Origin: Cryptomeria japonica | Lineage: Eukaryota; Streptophyta; Pinopsida; Cupressales; Cupressaceae | NCBI RefSeq assembly: GCF_030272615.1 | Contig: NC_081407.1 | Location: forward strand, 102,469,897 to 102,533,896 | Reading direction: 5' to 3' | Length of the DNA stretch: 64,000 nucleotides | In this document: piece after piece, positions 34,325-46,255 of the stretch | How the letters are laid out: each line of letters begins with the position of its first letter | How positions within the stretch are numbered: the first letter of the stretch is position 1 | Program-made: the position numbers and the translations under genes | The notes under the pieces: generated by a model | Seen by the model: the letters and a program-made list of their open reading frames with translations, nothing else | The model's database searches: none | Told to the model about the DNA's origin: nothing

Positions 34325-37300
34325 GATAATAAGTGAAAATATTAAATCTTAATGTAGTCTAGTATAAACAAGATTAGATGCAAATATGGGAGAGGATCTA
34401 GTAGTTGTGCACCCTAACTTCATGTTTCTCAAAATCCTACGTGGAAATTTCAAATCACTCCCAATTGTTTACAACAACTTACTTGACAAGTCACCTACTT
34501 ATAACTAAGCTTTCAAGTCCACATCATCAAATATGATGCCATATTAGGATTCTTTTTGCCAAGGTGTCCAAAAAAAAGGTGAGACCAATAGACAAGCAAA
34601 AGGGGCCCCAATACTTGTGTAGCTAATGTGGCATCATATGATTGGTTTCTTTTTACAAAAAAGGGTATATTTCATTCAATTATTGGTACACAACATCAAC
34701 AATAACGAATTTAAAGTCACAACTATTGGTGCAATATTGTACAAAAATTGGACATTAAATCAACAAGTATGGGGTATTAAATCAACAACTTTTATCATAA
34801 GAACTGGAAGCCACTCAACTACTGGGTCCTTTCCTCGACATTGAACACCCTTCAATTACTTCTACAAATTTTGACACTTGAATAGATTGAACAATATTAC
34901 TCTCTATATTTTTCTGCAAAAAGTTGGAAGCTTTTGAGCACACCCGTCATCTCTTTTTTGACAGCTGTTTACTTATAGGCATTAGTTTGAAAACAAAAAC
35001 TGACATTTCACACCGAGTTAAGGGCTAACTTCATCAACATGTAGCCATCACATGGAATATCGTAAGACCTCCATTTTTTAAGAAATGTAAAATAGACACT
35101 TAAATATCTACAAGGTTTGAAGGCATGGATCATCATGCAATTCATCAAAATAACACATCTATTGTGAAGTGTCAAAAAATTGACTTTTTAAAGATTTGAT
35201 CAAAACTTAATCTAAAAATTCCTAGTTGTTGAATACAAAAATATCATTTGTAAAATATAATATCATATTTTTATGTAAAATATAACTTATATGCAACTTA
35301 AATGGACCAAATTCCTATTAGTAATCATACATGTGTATTATCTTTAATTTTTATATCCAATACCAAAGGACTAATAGTTAAACACAAAAGAATATTTTTT
35401 GTTATAAAAACAACATATTATTTTGTACAATACAACTTATATTGAACACAAAGAGACCAATTGTTGAACACTAAAACCTTTCGACAATCCCTCACATTTC
35501 ATGGGAAAAAATAAGGTATTTATTGTGTTCACTTTTTATATTTGTGATAAGACAAATTATTAATATGAAATACTCTAATGTATATACATTTCTACCCCAA
35601 TAGTTGTAAGTTGTAAATATAAGGATTATATTTTTTTCACTATGATAAGAGTACTTGTTTAAGTGAGCATCATTTTTTATAAATGACACACTTATAGTGG
35701 ATAACTATGATATTTTATTCGAAACAAAAAAATAATTTATTTCATTTGTTAAAAATGTATTTATGCCTTTTTATATAACATTTATAGGTTCTTTTGTGTT
35801 CAAGTATTGGTCAATTTTAAACAACATTTGGTGTTTTTTCATTTACAGGTGGATTATTTATTTACAATATATAGTATAAATATGAGGGAAAACTAGATAT
35901 TATAAGCACAATTTCTATAATGACTCTTGGATCTTGTACAACTATTGGCCCCTCTCCTGTACTTTGGTTGATTAAAAGTAGTTTTATTAGTTTTTGTTTG
36001 ATTGTTTTAATATATTTTTAAAAAATTAATGTCAAATTATTTTTTTATTGAAAAATTACTTGTGTTTTATAAGATATATTTTAAGAGTTCTATTATGGAA
36101 TACTTATATTGTTTTCTTTATTAAATAAATATTTTTAAATTTTTTGATATGGTAGAAGGAAAAATTTGAAATCCTCTAAGGTTTAATGTCTACATATATT
36201 TGTGTTTGTCATCACTTTTCTTATAACTTTTTTCAGCACTATTTTATTTAAACCTTCACATCTATTGTAGTTTATTTAGTTTTTATTGGTTTAAAATATT
36301 GGTACTTTAACAATTGATGGTAGTGTTGTTGGTTTGAAAGTGTAGGATGATGGCTCCATCCCCAAAGTATCCTCAAAAATGTATTTTGATAGTTTTCACA
36401 AGCCATGTCATATGAATTCCTAGTTGATGTTATTTTGAGCATTCTAGAATTTGTTGGTGCTTGTAAAGGGCTGTAAAACTTCACTTTAATAAGGTATTTT
36501 ATTCAAAAGATTATATTTGAAAGTATACTTTGGGAATGGGTTAGAAAAGATTAGGTTCCTCCTGATTTCAGCCTTGATATTGTCAAGAACCTTATTGGGT
36601 GTTATTTTTGGATTATTGTACCCAATCACATTAAGGATAATTTCAAAAGAGTAATATGATGCAAAAATAGTTATTTTTTAATATTTACACCCTGCATTTT
36701 GTCATCCTTTGGGAAAGAACTCTTTAGATCCTTGTATACCTATTGAATTTTCTAGTTTTCCTTTGCCTACTAAAATTTATTGATTGTGGCCTCTTGGGGT
36801 CATGTTATTACATGGAATTCAATATATTTTATCATGTTTACAAGTAAGTTTCATGGATTTAAATCTTTCTAATGACCTAAATAAGAGAAAATTCACCATT
36901 TTGAAAGGGTTATTTACCCTAACTCAACTAGTACCTATTTTATAATTCAATCTTCTAATCATAAGGCCAAGCATTTTCATTTGATTACTCTCATGAAAAA
37001 GTTTGTGTTAATGCCTAGAAATGAAGTCTCTCCTCACAAAAAAGAAGGATTGAAAATGATTGAGAAAATTACAAAAACAACTAAAATAAGGTGTCAATTC
37101 CTCGCCTACTCATTCTAAGGTGCCTCAAACATAGTGGACAATGTAGAGAGGTTTTGTGCACAAGGTCTTTTATCTCTATACACTCAAATATCATTATTTA
37201 ATAGTCAAATAGCCAATAAATTTTTTACACTTCATCCCTACCAAAAAGTGGTAATTAGTGAAGTCCATTTTTTCCTTAAATGCATTCACTAAAGGACCTC

Positions 37301-38289
37301 AAATTGAGTAGTGCAAAAGTTTAAATTCATTTTAAAGTGCTTGGTGTGTATGTACACCATCATCTACAAGACTTATGTTAACCATTTTAGATAATTTTTC
37401 ATAAATTTTAATTTTACTTATAATTATCTTAGGAAATTATAAACACATCAATGAAGAATAATAAATAAACTAACATTTAAAATCAAAACCTACTTATAGA
37501 GGAAGGTCCTCCTTCATATAGAGGAATAAAGTGTCCCTTCTTGGTTGAGAGACAAGTTGGTGAATGAAATTAACACAAATCAGCCAAGAACCACTCAAAA
37601 GGATCCTTGGTAGTGATAATGGAGAGTTTTGTCACACAACAATGATCAAGAATATGATAGTGTTGGAGAGGAGGATGAGTGGTAATAGGAGGGGAACTTT
37701 TCTATGGGAGTGTTTAAAAGTCGTTTAATTATGATGGAAAACCTCTATGAAATATTTTTTTGTGAATATTTACAAACTATTCACATTGTATCTATGACTA
37801 AATTCAAATTTGAAAGGATTTACAAATGTTTCTGTAATAGTTTTGATGGGTGTGGAAGTGTTTTTCTAAAATTGGGTGACAAATGTTTCAACCGTGGACA
37901 AATGTAATCTTTGCACTTGTTTATCTAGATTAAATGTTTGCATAATTTTTGTGCTTTTAATAAATGTTAAACACATATGTGTAAGCTTCTAGGATAAATT
38001 ACTTGGTATGTGCAACTCCTTGTTATGTATGAATGAACATACTTGATTTTCAAAGTAGTAGCATTGAATTTAAAGTCAGTTGCATGTATACATACATATC
38101 CTGAAAGTAGATGTAAAAATCTAATTCTGATATCTAAATATTTGTTGTGGAGAATAATATATGTTGATTAGAATTACATTGCAATCTTTTTATGAAAAAA
38201 CATATTTTAATAACATATTTATGTATCACAATAACCAAAGTTTAAGAATTACAAAAGATATATTTGTATTTCTTGTGACAAAGTTTGAC
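34325..38289. other. AT-rich intergenic region with an imperfect direct repeat
   Basis: About 4 kb with no recognised gene. Two imperfect copies of an AT-rich unit (GTTGAATACAAAAATATCATTTG... and GTTAAACACAAAAGAATATTTTTTG...) lie at about 35222-35318 and 35370-35468. Open frames up to 72 codons have no known domain. Confidence 0.5.
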
Positions 38290-38640
38290 TAAATTCTTGT
38301 ATCATTTATCCTTTGTTGGATGCCCATAGCTGAATCCAAACCTCTCATAAATTGGCACCAACAGAGAAGATGCTCACAAAAGTTGTGGAGTCTAGCTTTA
38401 CACTTGTCAATTTTGCTTAAAAATTTGTAAAGCTTTATAACAAATCCATTTTGTACATACATGTTTTGGCACTAGTAGAGAGAATACTAACAAAGGTTGT
38501 CATATGTGCCTTTACACTTGCCAATTGCATTTGCTTAAAAGTTTCAACTTACTTTTTTATAAATCCATTTTCTTCATATCCTGCAATCATTGCAGTCCAT
38601 GAGACCACATTTCTTTACATTGTCTATTCTTCCACATTTA
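38290..38640 (-). pseudogene. PPR protein fragment, decayed
   Basis: The minus-strand translation in shifting frames gives KCGRIDN, SWTAMIAGYEENGF, MQLASVKAHMTTFVSILS and a second TSVKLDSTTFVSIFS. These match the P-L-S type pentatricopeptide repeats of plant organelle RNA-editing factors (consensus YAKCG..., VSWTAMIAGYAQNG, M...GVKP...TF.S.L.ACA). Stops and frameshifts prevent any product. It is oriented like the fragments at 45.2 and 48.3 kb. Confidence 0.75.
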
Positions 38641-38746
38641 TCTGAGAGAGCCTCTGTAACAGATTGCTATGAACTTAATAAATCCTTAGCTTTGGGTTGA
38701 TAAGCATGAAATAAATCCAAAATAAATACAAATTCTTGACAGCTGA

Positions 38747-38812
38747 TAGAGGGATTTGCATTCTCGGCCGACTCATGCTTTCCCCTAGAGGGATTTGCAT
38801 TCTCGACCGACT
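38747..38812. repeat. 27 bp direct repeat
   Basis: TAGAGGGATTTGCATTCTCG followed by G/A CCGACT occurs at 38747-38773 and 38786-38812 with a single mismatch, 39 bp apart. It lies between the PPR fragment and the DRM hairpin. Confidence 0.9.
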
Positions 38813-38936
38813 GTATGGAGGCAAAGGAGAACAAGAACGACAAATATGAAAAAACTAGAGAAATGTCAATTTAAACACTTAAAAAATTTATTACTTCCAA
38901 TTATTAATTTAAAGACTTAAAATATTTATCAGATGT

Positions 38937-39050
38937 CATTTATCTGTCTTGAAAACATTTTATCCTGATGGCATTAAATTAAAGTTCTTTCTCTATTTTC
39001 TGGTGATCTCTAGAGAAGAGGTTGCTTTGCATCGACCTGTGATACATTTA
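38937..39050 (+). pseudogene. inverted duplicate of DRM motif I region (hairpin left arm)
   Basis: On the plus strand this encodes, with one stop, the DRM stretch HLSVLKTFYPDGIKLK, then an FSG-type motif I remnant and EEVALHR. It is the reverse complement of 39070-39183 with about 13 differences in about 113 positions. The loop between the arms is only about 19 bases. It must have arisen by inverted duplication of the adjoining DRM pseudogene or by insertion of a second copy head to head. Confidence 0.85.
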
Positions 39051-39069
39051 AGTTGTGTTGTATCTACGG

Positions 39070-39840
39070 AAATATGTATCCTAGGTCGATGCAATGCAAC
39101 CTCTGCTCCACCAATACCAGAAAATGGACAAAGTACTTTAATTTAATGCCATCAGGATAAAATGCTTTCAAGACAGATAAATGGTATGCAACTATATCTA
39201 TTTGGAATGCATTACCCAAACAACGCAATCGATCAGTCGCATGTGAAGTTCCACGAGTGTGATCTATTTCAAATCCTAATATAATTTCTATCTCATCAAC
39301 CTCTAGAGGAGCCACCTGACCTGGCCCCACCCAAACCAAGTTCCATTCTTCACACTTTTCAAGAATGTATTTATGTTCACTATCTTGCAGTTTCCCTCAT
39401 GAATTTTCAATTATAGTTCAGAGTTCTTCACAAAGGACACCACTACATCATCTAGAGTTTATGCAATTCAATTTTTTTCTTTTATCCCATGGAGGCCAAT
39501 AGTCCTTTGTCTGAGGAAGTGCATCCTGAATAGTTATGGGGGGGAGAGGTAATGCTTGAAATCGCCCTTCTATTGGGAGATTGTGTACATAACCTCTTGG
39601 TCTTCTGGAAACCGAAAAGTACTTCGAGTCCACCAACTCTAGTTCCACACTATAGAAATTTTTGGATATTGTCTTCCAAATATCCTTCAGTGCAAAAGCA
39701 TCATTCTCATAATAGAAAAAAGGTGGCCCTTGCATGAACACATTGCTTTCCTCCAAGCATGGCCCAATAGGTTTCCCAAGAATTCCAAAACCAGTTAGTC
39801 CCTCTGAACATAAATTAGAGACGTCACATCACACACTCCA
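39070..39840 (-). pseudogene. DRM: DRM-type (domains rearranged) cytosine DNA methyltransferase fragment
   Basis: The minus-strand reading gives, in order: GLTGFGILGKPIGPCLEE (about 39760-39810); GPPFFYYEND, VDSKYFSVSRRPRGYVHNLP, RFQALPLPP and WPPWDKRKKLNC in an open frame at 39448-39756; then after stops and a frame change KCEEWNLVWVG, GFEIDHTRG and SLGN-type CLGNAFQIDIVAYHLSVLK (39064-39339); then in another frame FSGIGGAEVALHR, the SAM-binding motif I. This matches the DRM2 family, whose catalytic motifs are circularly permuted so that motif I follows these segments. DRM enzymes carry out RNA-directed de novo DNA methylation. The N-terminal UBA region and everything after motif I (including the catalytic Pro-Cys motif) are absent. 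No function is expected for the protein. Confidence 0.88.
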
Positions 39841-40499
39841 GACATTGTTTGTTTGTATTGCACACTCTCTATGTATTTATCACCATTTAACACTTTCCTC
39901 TGCTTTTCTCCAATTGCTCTCTTCTAGGTAGTCAATGAGCTTGTTTCCATGTCATTCAAGATAATGTCTGCTTGCTTTCTTTTACGAAATTTTCTTGCAC
40001 ACGAGTCTTCAACTTGTATCTTCTACTTCCGCACAGATATAAATTATAATTCACGCTTAGATGATAATTAAATAAAATAAGCATTTGTAAAGAAAAGGTT
40101 TAGTCATTGGATGTTACATATTATCTGATGGAAAGATCCTAGATCCAATTCTTGGAGAAAGGAAACATCATTGATAATGTTTTTTACAAATAACACTAAA
40201 TCAAATAAATTAAAAATGTTTCATGTAATTTTTAAAAGTAGAACTCATGCAATGCTTTCATGCACTGACGACCAAGCCGTCTGACCCACAATATTATCCA
40301 TAATAGAACAAATCACCATAATAGGCTATTATAAAGTATCTATACAAAAATATGAAAGAACATTTAATTACCATTACAAACCCATAAACCATAAAATAGT
40401 GAAAATAGATATAAATTTGTAAATGTCTCCCTACAAACACCACAACCATAACCAAAAAAATCATAAATAGCAAGGGATAAATAAAAACTCAATAATTTC
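39841..40499. other. AT-rich intergenic sequence
   Basis: No gene recognised. Part of it may be LTR sequence belonging to the copia end at 40.7 kb, whose left boundary I cannot find. Confidence 0.5.
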
Positions 40500-40870
40500 A
40501 AAATCTTGAATTCACTATACCACATTACAATCCACTGGGTATTCAACCTCTATGCCAATCGTCTGAACACATTTTAAGCTATCTTGATGCCCGATGAGAC
40601 TAGTGGGATAACTCGCATCGATTAGCAAGAAGAGAGGTCATTGACTTATGTTATCTCGATGAGTACGAAAAAACCAATGACAACACAAAATCATATTTAA
40701 AACATCTCCCCCTTTTTCATTGATGGAAACACTCATGAAACCACCAAAACACCAATATATCTCTCCCCCTTCGACATCAAAGATAAGGACATCTCTTCAT
40801 CATTGTACAAACTCCATCAATCTCTACAAAATTTCTTCCCTTATCTTCATCATCTCCCCCTTAGTGTATG
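40500..40870 (-). mobile_element. copia-type 3' end: polypurine tract and LTR start
   Basis: On the minus strand a polypurine tract AAAAAGGGGGAGA (complement of 40705-40717) is followed directly by TGTTTTAAATATG, which has the form of a copia LTR start. Two further AAGGGGGAGA tracts lie just upstream (complement of about 40762-40771 and 40851-40860), as in copia A and C of this window. The LTR end, primer-binding site and coding region were not found, so this is a truncated element. The start coordinate is arbitrary. Confidence 0.45.
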
Positions 40871-43800
40871 AAAAAAAATGAGAACCAAAATTGTGCTCCA
40901 AAAATCTTCTACTCATCTACATATGTTTGTACAAAAACAAAAAAATTCTCACCTGCAAAAACTAAGTAGCTTGCATGGCAGGGAGCATGATGCCCTTGCG
41001 AACGAACTTGAGTCAATACCAAGAGGTCTTCCAATCTTCTTACGTAGAGGCCAAAATATTGTATTGACTTTAAATATTCAAAAGAATATCCTCTGGCTCC
41101 CTACAGTTATCTGAAACCTTCACCACCAAATCAAGCTTCTAAGAGTCTTCAAACAGTCTCACCATGTACATCTAATCACCAAAACTTCTAGTATTTTCTC
41201 TTCCACCTTCTTCTCTACATCCTTTAAAACTTTGGCTTCCAATTTGAAAGCACATTCCTTAAATCCATTAAGCATCAATTGTATTTTCTCTGCACTTGAC
41301 AAAGACTCATCCAAAAATACTTCTAGAAGTCCCTCATGAAGGACTTTCACTACATCATTAATAAGTTATGAGCCCTATATTTGAGACTTAATAAAATTCT
41401 TGTGAGTAGAATGGTGAAGTATATCACCCAAACAAATCATATGCAACAGAGACAATCACTTAAGGTCCATCTGATCTTGAGACATTGATGCCCACTTTAG
41501 CATGTCCCATCCTAAATATCCCCTAGGCATGTTTTTCTTCATGCCCACTTTGATTCTACTCACATCATCTTGAAATATGTATTTTCAACTCCTTCCTCAA
41601 CCTCTATTCAATTTGAAGTCCTCATTGACAAGACTAGGATGCTTTAGGTGCCCCGGTACTCATGGTTGGGACCCAAAATAGGACCCCTCATTTCTTGCCT
41701 CAAGTGTGCGAAAAAAATTTAGCTTCATGTCAGTCGGCTCCAAAAATTCAAACACTTTATGTATGATTAGGTATAAAAGGAAGCCTACCCTATCGTTTGA
41801 AGGGGTCTACCTACAATTCAAGTGATCTCTTAATTATAAAATCAATTCAATTCCAAGTGAACAAGCAATCAAGCATTCATCAAGCATTGAAGGAGAATTC
41901 AAGTTAAAGCACAACATTCATGATCAACATTCTGCATGACATGCTAAAACCTTGTGTGAGGATTCAAGAAAAATTCATCAAGGTATCATGTTCAATTTCA
42001 AGCATTTTTAGATTAGATCCATCCTTTCGCTCAAAAGGAAAACATTATACTTCTAGGTTAATTCACAACCCGAGGTTTGACCTAGGAAAGCCCCCATCAA
42101 CAAGCCTATTTTCGTCATTTTGTGTGTAGGAAATTCATTCAGGAGTTACGTGTGAAGAATTTGGCAAAGTAAATGATGACAATCAAACTCATATTTTGAT
42201 GGCATGAAAAGCAGAAGACTAGGCCAGTTCACACCTCCTAGTCCCAAGAATTTTTGACAACCTTTTGATAGTAGACTCTGTGTACCATCCTAATCCAAAA
42301 AGCATTCATTTTGTCTACATCTGATAGGTAGAGGATCTGGTCGATCCACACCTCCTAGTCCCAACAATTCTACTTGAACATTCTATCATAGGAGAAGAGA
42401 TATGACTTATAGGTCTATTAAGGAGATTCTTACTATTAGTCATATGATAAGAGAAAAGAGATGAAACGTGAATACTACTAGCTAACAAGTTGTGTAATGT
42501 TGGGTGATTCATGCTACATCATGGATTTCATTGGCTAGCAAGTTGTGTTAGGCTAGGTGATCCATGATAGAGAAGATTAACAAAGAAAATCTTTTGTTCA
42601 CAAGGCAATCCAAAAAATATACTACAAAATGGTTGTTGTAGTGACACAAAACACAAACAACAATAATAACCAACACTTGCAAAGGTGTAAACAAAAATAA
42701 TGATCACACTATCAATTGATGTTATTCCAAGCAACCTTTAACGAACCTCAAAAAAATGATAACCATTACCTAGGGGGTGCTATGTAACACAACACTTCTA
42801 GTTTGAGGATATAACATAAATGAATTAACACAAGAAAAAAGGAGAGCTCATATGCCTCCCCTTAAGATGTCAACATACCTCTAGGTCGATATCTTAAGGT
42901 AGATAGTGATCAAGGATAAGCACCTTCAACACCAAGAAGATACCCCTAATAAACATACATGCATTCCAAGCTAGGAAGAAAGATCCTTGTACATGCCTCA
43001 TTGCTATAAGAAAGGAAGAGATAGTTGTAAAAGAGATATTTTTCAACAAGTGTGAAGGGATAATTTTAAAGAGGGGGGAAGAGATATTTTCCTAAAGATG
43101 TCTACCTCCAAAAATAGAGGAGATATTTAATAAAGATATCATCTTTTAAATTAAGAAATGGGCAGGAGACTAAGAATAAAAACCTTCCATATTGCTAGGA
43201 AATGGTATCCTTGATGAAGGATTGCACACTTTCTATCACTAAGGAGAGATCGTTCATAAAATACATACCATTTCAAGAAAGAAAGAGGTCCTAATCAAGG
43301 AGCACACATGTCCAAGCAAGGAGAGAATTTGGATTGAGGACAATTCTATGCAAGAAAGGATATCAAGTTATAAAAGATAAAAATCAACAAAGGTAAAGTG
43401 GATCCTTAAAAAAGAGGAACAATTGACAACTATTATTCTTGCTCCACAATGTAGACACAAGAATAACTAGGCTATTACATTGCCTCCCAAGTATGATTGC
43501 ACATGAAATCATAGTACCATGAATGACAATGAGCCCCTAATAGGTAATTAAGCTACCAATGTCATATAGCAAGATAAAAACATAATAGTTTATAAATATC
43601 ATTTAGAAGGGATGATGAGTGTATAACTCATTGTCACCTATTATTTAAATGTTACTAGAACTACAATAAGTTGTTGAATTTTAATCTCCAAATCATGACA
43701 TTCATTAGTGGAATACTTGATGATGCTTGAAAAAAGGATTGTCCTAATTTTGTTTATGTTTTTTTCTTCATTTTTTCAAGGGGAGAGTAATAAAGTTGGC

Positions 43801-45139
43801 TTTAAGAAACTCATTCAAAATTATCTCTTGTTGTGATTAAAAGTTGTTGGAAAATTCATAGATATATTAGACAAATGGGGATAGGATGTCAACAAAGGAG
43901 CAGGATAGAAACCTAAATCTTCTTCAGAAAAATGTAATGTATATTTCTCATGAACCTCCACACTTCATTTCACACATCCTAAATCATGTCCATTGCATCC
44001 ATGTTTGTAATTAAATGTGGTATTCAAATCATGTCTAGAGGAGTGTGTTCATTCATATTTTCAAATTTTAAAGATCCTCAACCATCATCAAGACATGTGT
44101 TGGAAGAATAGGTTGGAATAGATTTAGAAGAAGCTTGAATAATTGACACATACAACTCCCTTGAGACTTCATATTTGGATAGAGGGACCTTATATCAAAT
44201 TAAGGAAGGCATGAGAGTGATATATGTATTAGTGTAATTATTATACTTTTTGAAAATTTATCCTTAGTATAATATTGGAAATAGTATCTTATACTAATTA
44301 GGGAGTTGTAATTAGGATATTATTTTCCCATTTTTAGTTGTTGATCTCATTATTTAAGACACAAATTATTTTCATCATTTTTAGATATGAAATAAGAGGA
44401 ATTTGAGGTTGCATCATCATATGCCCATTTTCTGAGGACTCTTGCCAATTGTTTGACATAATGTCAGCAAGCTAAACATTCTGATTTTGAGTCTAATTTC
44501 GTGTTAGATCATCATAATTTGATTGTATATGCATTCTTGGCTATCATTCTTTCACTTGCAGCCAATTGTAGTTGTACATTTATGAGAAATATGTGATGGT
44601 TCACCTCTATACCAAACTGAAAACTTCTGAGACATCAGTCCGCATAACACGCAACTGTAGCAAACAACATAACACACAGATTTGACAGCAAATATTCCTT
44701 GTTTTTCAATCATCATTGGACAAGGGATATTACACAATCATACTAAATATATTTTAAACCCCATAATTCGTATAGAGAACAACAAATTTGGACTCAAGAG
44801 CTTCTAGAGTAAATTTTGAGGTTAAATGAATCTATGAACAATAGTTTAAACATGAATAGTTTTTATTTATACTATGAATATTATTTGATGTTGTGATTAA
44901 TGTCTTAGGAATGGACAATTTTTTAGGTGTGAATAATGTTTTCAAGTATGAATAGGTTTTTTTGGTAATGAAGAGATTTTCTAGGGGCTATGAATAATGG
45001 TTTAAGCCTTGTGTAGTTTTTCTAAGTTTTTTTTGCTTGCCTAAAGGAATAGTTTCATGAAAATAGATATCAGTTGGGAATACGATATCCAAATTTTAAA
45101 AAATAAATAGACATTGGAATGTTGATTCTATGATATAAA
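40871..45139. other. long intergenic region, no gene recognised
   Basis: About 4.3 kb. A TATAAAAGG box at 41772-41780, followed by sequence rich in ATTCAAG/CAAGCATT repeats (41810-41900), resembles the promoter and leader of a non-chromovirus gypsy LTR, but no termini or primer site support it. Purine-rich sequence runs through 42.9-43.4 kb. Short frames show no known domain. Confidence 0.45.
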
Positions 45140-45475
45140 ACATCTTTAAAACATGTACCCTGGCAATTGCAGCTACAACATGTGACAAAATTCCTCTATT
45201 ATTTATCCTATGATAGATGTTCATACCTTATTCCAAAACTTCCAATTTCCTTGAGGTAGTTTGTCAAACAATCGGCATGCCTTATCTCATCTCATACATT
45301 TTGCATACATGACTACCAGGGCAATTGTAGCTACACCAACTAATACAATTCCTGGACGTCCACACCCTATTCTAAAGCTCCTATTTTTGCACAGGTTGGG
45401 AGATGTTGACCGAGCTTTATACCTGCGCCCAAGCCAATGGAGAATCCTGTCGCGGTTCTGACCTCGCAGAATCAA
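45140..45475 (-). pseudogene. PPR protein fragment, decayed
   Basis: The minus-strand translation in shifting frames gives LPTCAKIGALE, then VGVATIALVVMYAKC, then DKACRLFDKLPQGN. These are hallmark pieces of PLS-type PPR repeats (L.ACA.LGALE, ALVDMYAKCG, A..VFDKMP.RN). Just beyond, at about 45140-45175, a second copy of the VV-A-IA segment suggests an internal duplication. Stops and frameshifts throughout. Confidence 0.72.
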
Positions 45476-45479
45476 AACC

Positions 45480-45845
45480 TTACCGCTTTTGAACCGATCG
45501 ACTTGCTTCGACTCATTCTAGTAGGAAGAATCAAGGGTTGGGAACCACATGAAAGTTCTTGGGGAGAGGGGTGGATACGGATATATAGATGGGTGATAGA
45601 TACTAATGAATGAAAGAAGGGGAATGAAGCCTATTGGTCTTTAGCCCCCGGGAGCATTCCCTATTCCATGAGCCGACATTGCTCCCATTTTCGCAAACCC
45701 TATTCCATGAATCGAAATTGCTTAGAGCTAGCATTAATTGGTCAAAATGGTTCACGTGCCTCATCCAAAAGCTGGAGTATGCTTACTCTGGGTGGGAGTA
45801 CACTACTAGGGCGACAACATGAGAATGGGAAGAGGCCACGAGAAT
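45480..45845. other. GC-richer segment of unknown origin, possibly organellar
   Basis: Base composition is clearly less AT-rich than its surroundings. It contains an imperfect direct repeat, CCCTATTCCATGAGCCGACATTGCT and CCCTATTCCATGAATCGAAATTGCT (about 45658 and 45709, four differences). The style recalls plant mitochondrial intergenic DNA, so a nuclear copy of mitochondrial DNA is one possibility. I recognise no gene in it. Confidence 0.25.
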
Positions 45846-45997
45846 AATGTTTGAAATGTCTTGGTCTTTTTTTTTTTTTTAAAGTAATGTCCGCGGTTGT
45901 TGGAATTTTGATGAACGAGGGTACTTTTTGTAAAAAAGCACAAATTTTATTGCCAATTCCTTCTCTGTTGAAAATAGAAATTGAATTATCATCAGAA

Positions 45998-46066
45998 TTC
46001 CGACGAATGCAGGCAATTTTTCAAAAAAAAATCAAATTTGTTCACAATATACCTTCTTCGTCGGAA
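45998..46066. repeat. inverted repeat TTCCGACGAA / TTCGTCGGAA
   Basis: Exact 10 bp arms at 45998-46007 and 46057-46066, followed by a third partial copy CCATCGGAATTTT at about 46070. Arrays of CGTCGGAA-type motifs are common near the ends of plant DNA transposons (CACTA-like), so this could be a remnant terminus. Element ends were not found. Confidence 0.4.
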
Positions 46067-46104
46067 ACCTCCATCGGAATTTTAGGCCAAATGTATTAGT
46101 GTCA

Positions 46105-46255
46105 TATCAAATTCTTTTCTATTTTCTATTTTCTACCATTTCTATTTTTCTATCTCTTTATCTCCACCTCTCTAATTTTATATTGTTGTCTACTATTTCT
46201 CTCCCTCTTCTTCTCCCCCTCTATCTCCATCTCTACTTTTATCTACTCTAAACTA
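46105..46255. repeat. pyrimidine-rich low-complexity tract
   Basis: The plus strand is dominated by TCT/CTTTT/CTCC words over about 150 bp, such as TTTCTATTTTCTATTTTCTA and CCCTCTTCTTCTCCCCCTC. Confidence 0.8.

Noticed and set aside
35369-35816. Possible long inverted repeat (AACACAAAAGAA at 35.38 kb against TTCTTTTGTGTT at 35.79 kb)
   Set aside because: Only about 24 bp pair and with many mismatches; the rest of the arms do not align.
39448-39756. The 102-codon frame as a functional short methyltransferase-like protein
   Set aside because: It is only a slice of the DRM domain before the catalytic motifs and continues, in sequence similarity, through stops into 39064-39339.
41159-41350. 63-codon minus frame with a Glu/Lys-rich, helix-like sequence
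   Set aside because: Too short, no family recognised, and embedded in sequence without other coding signs.
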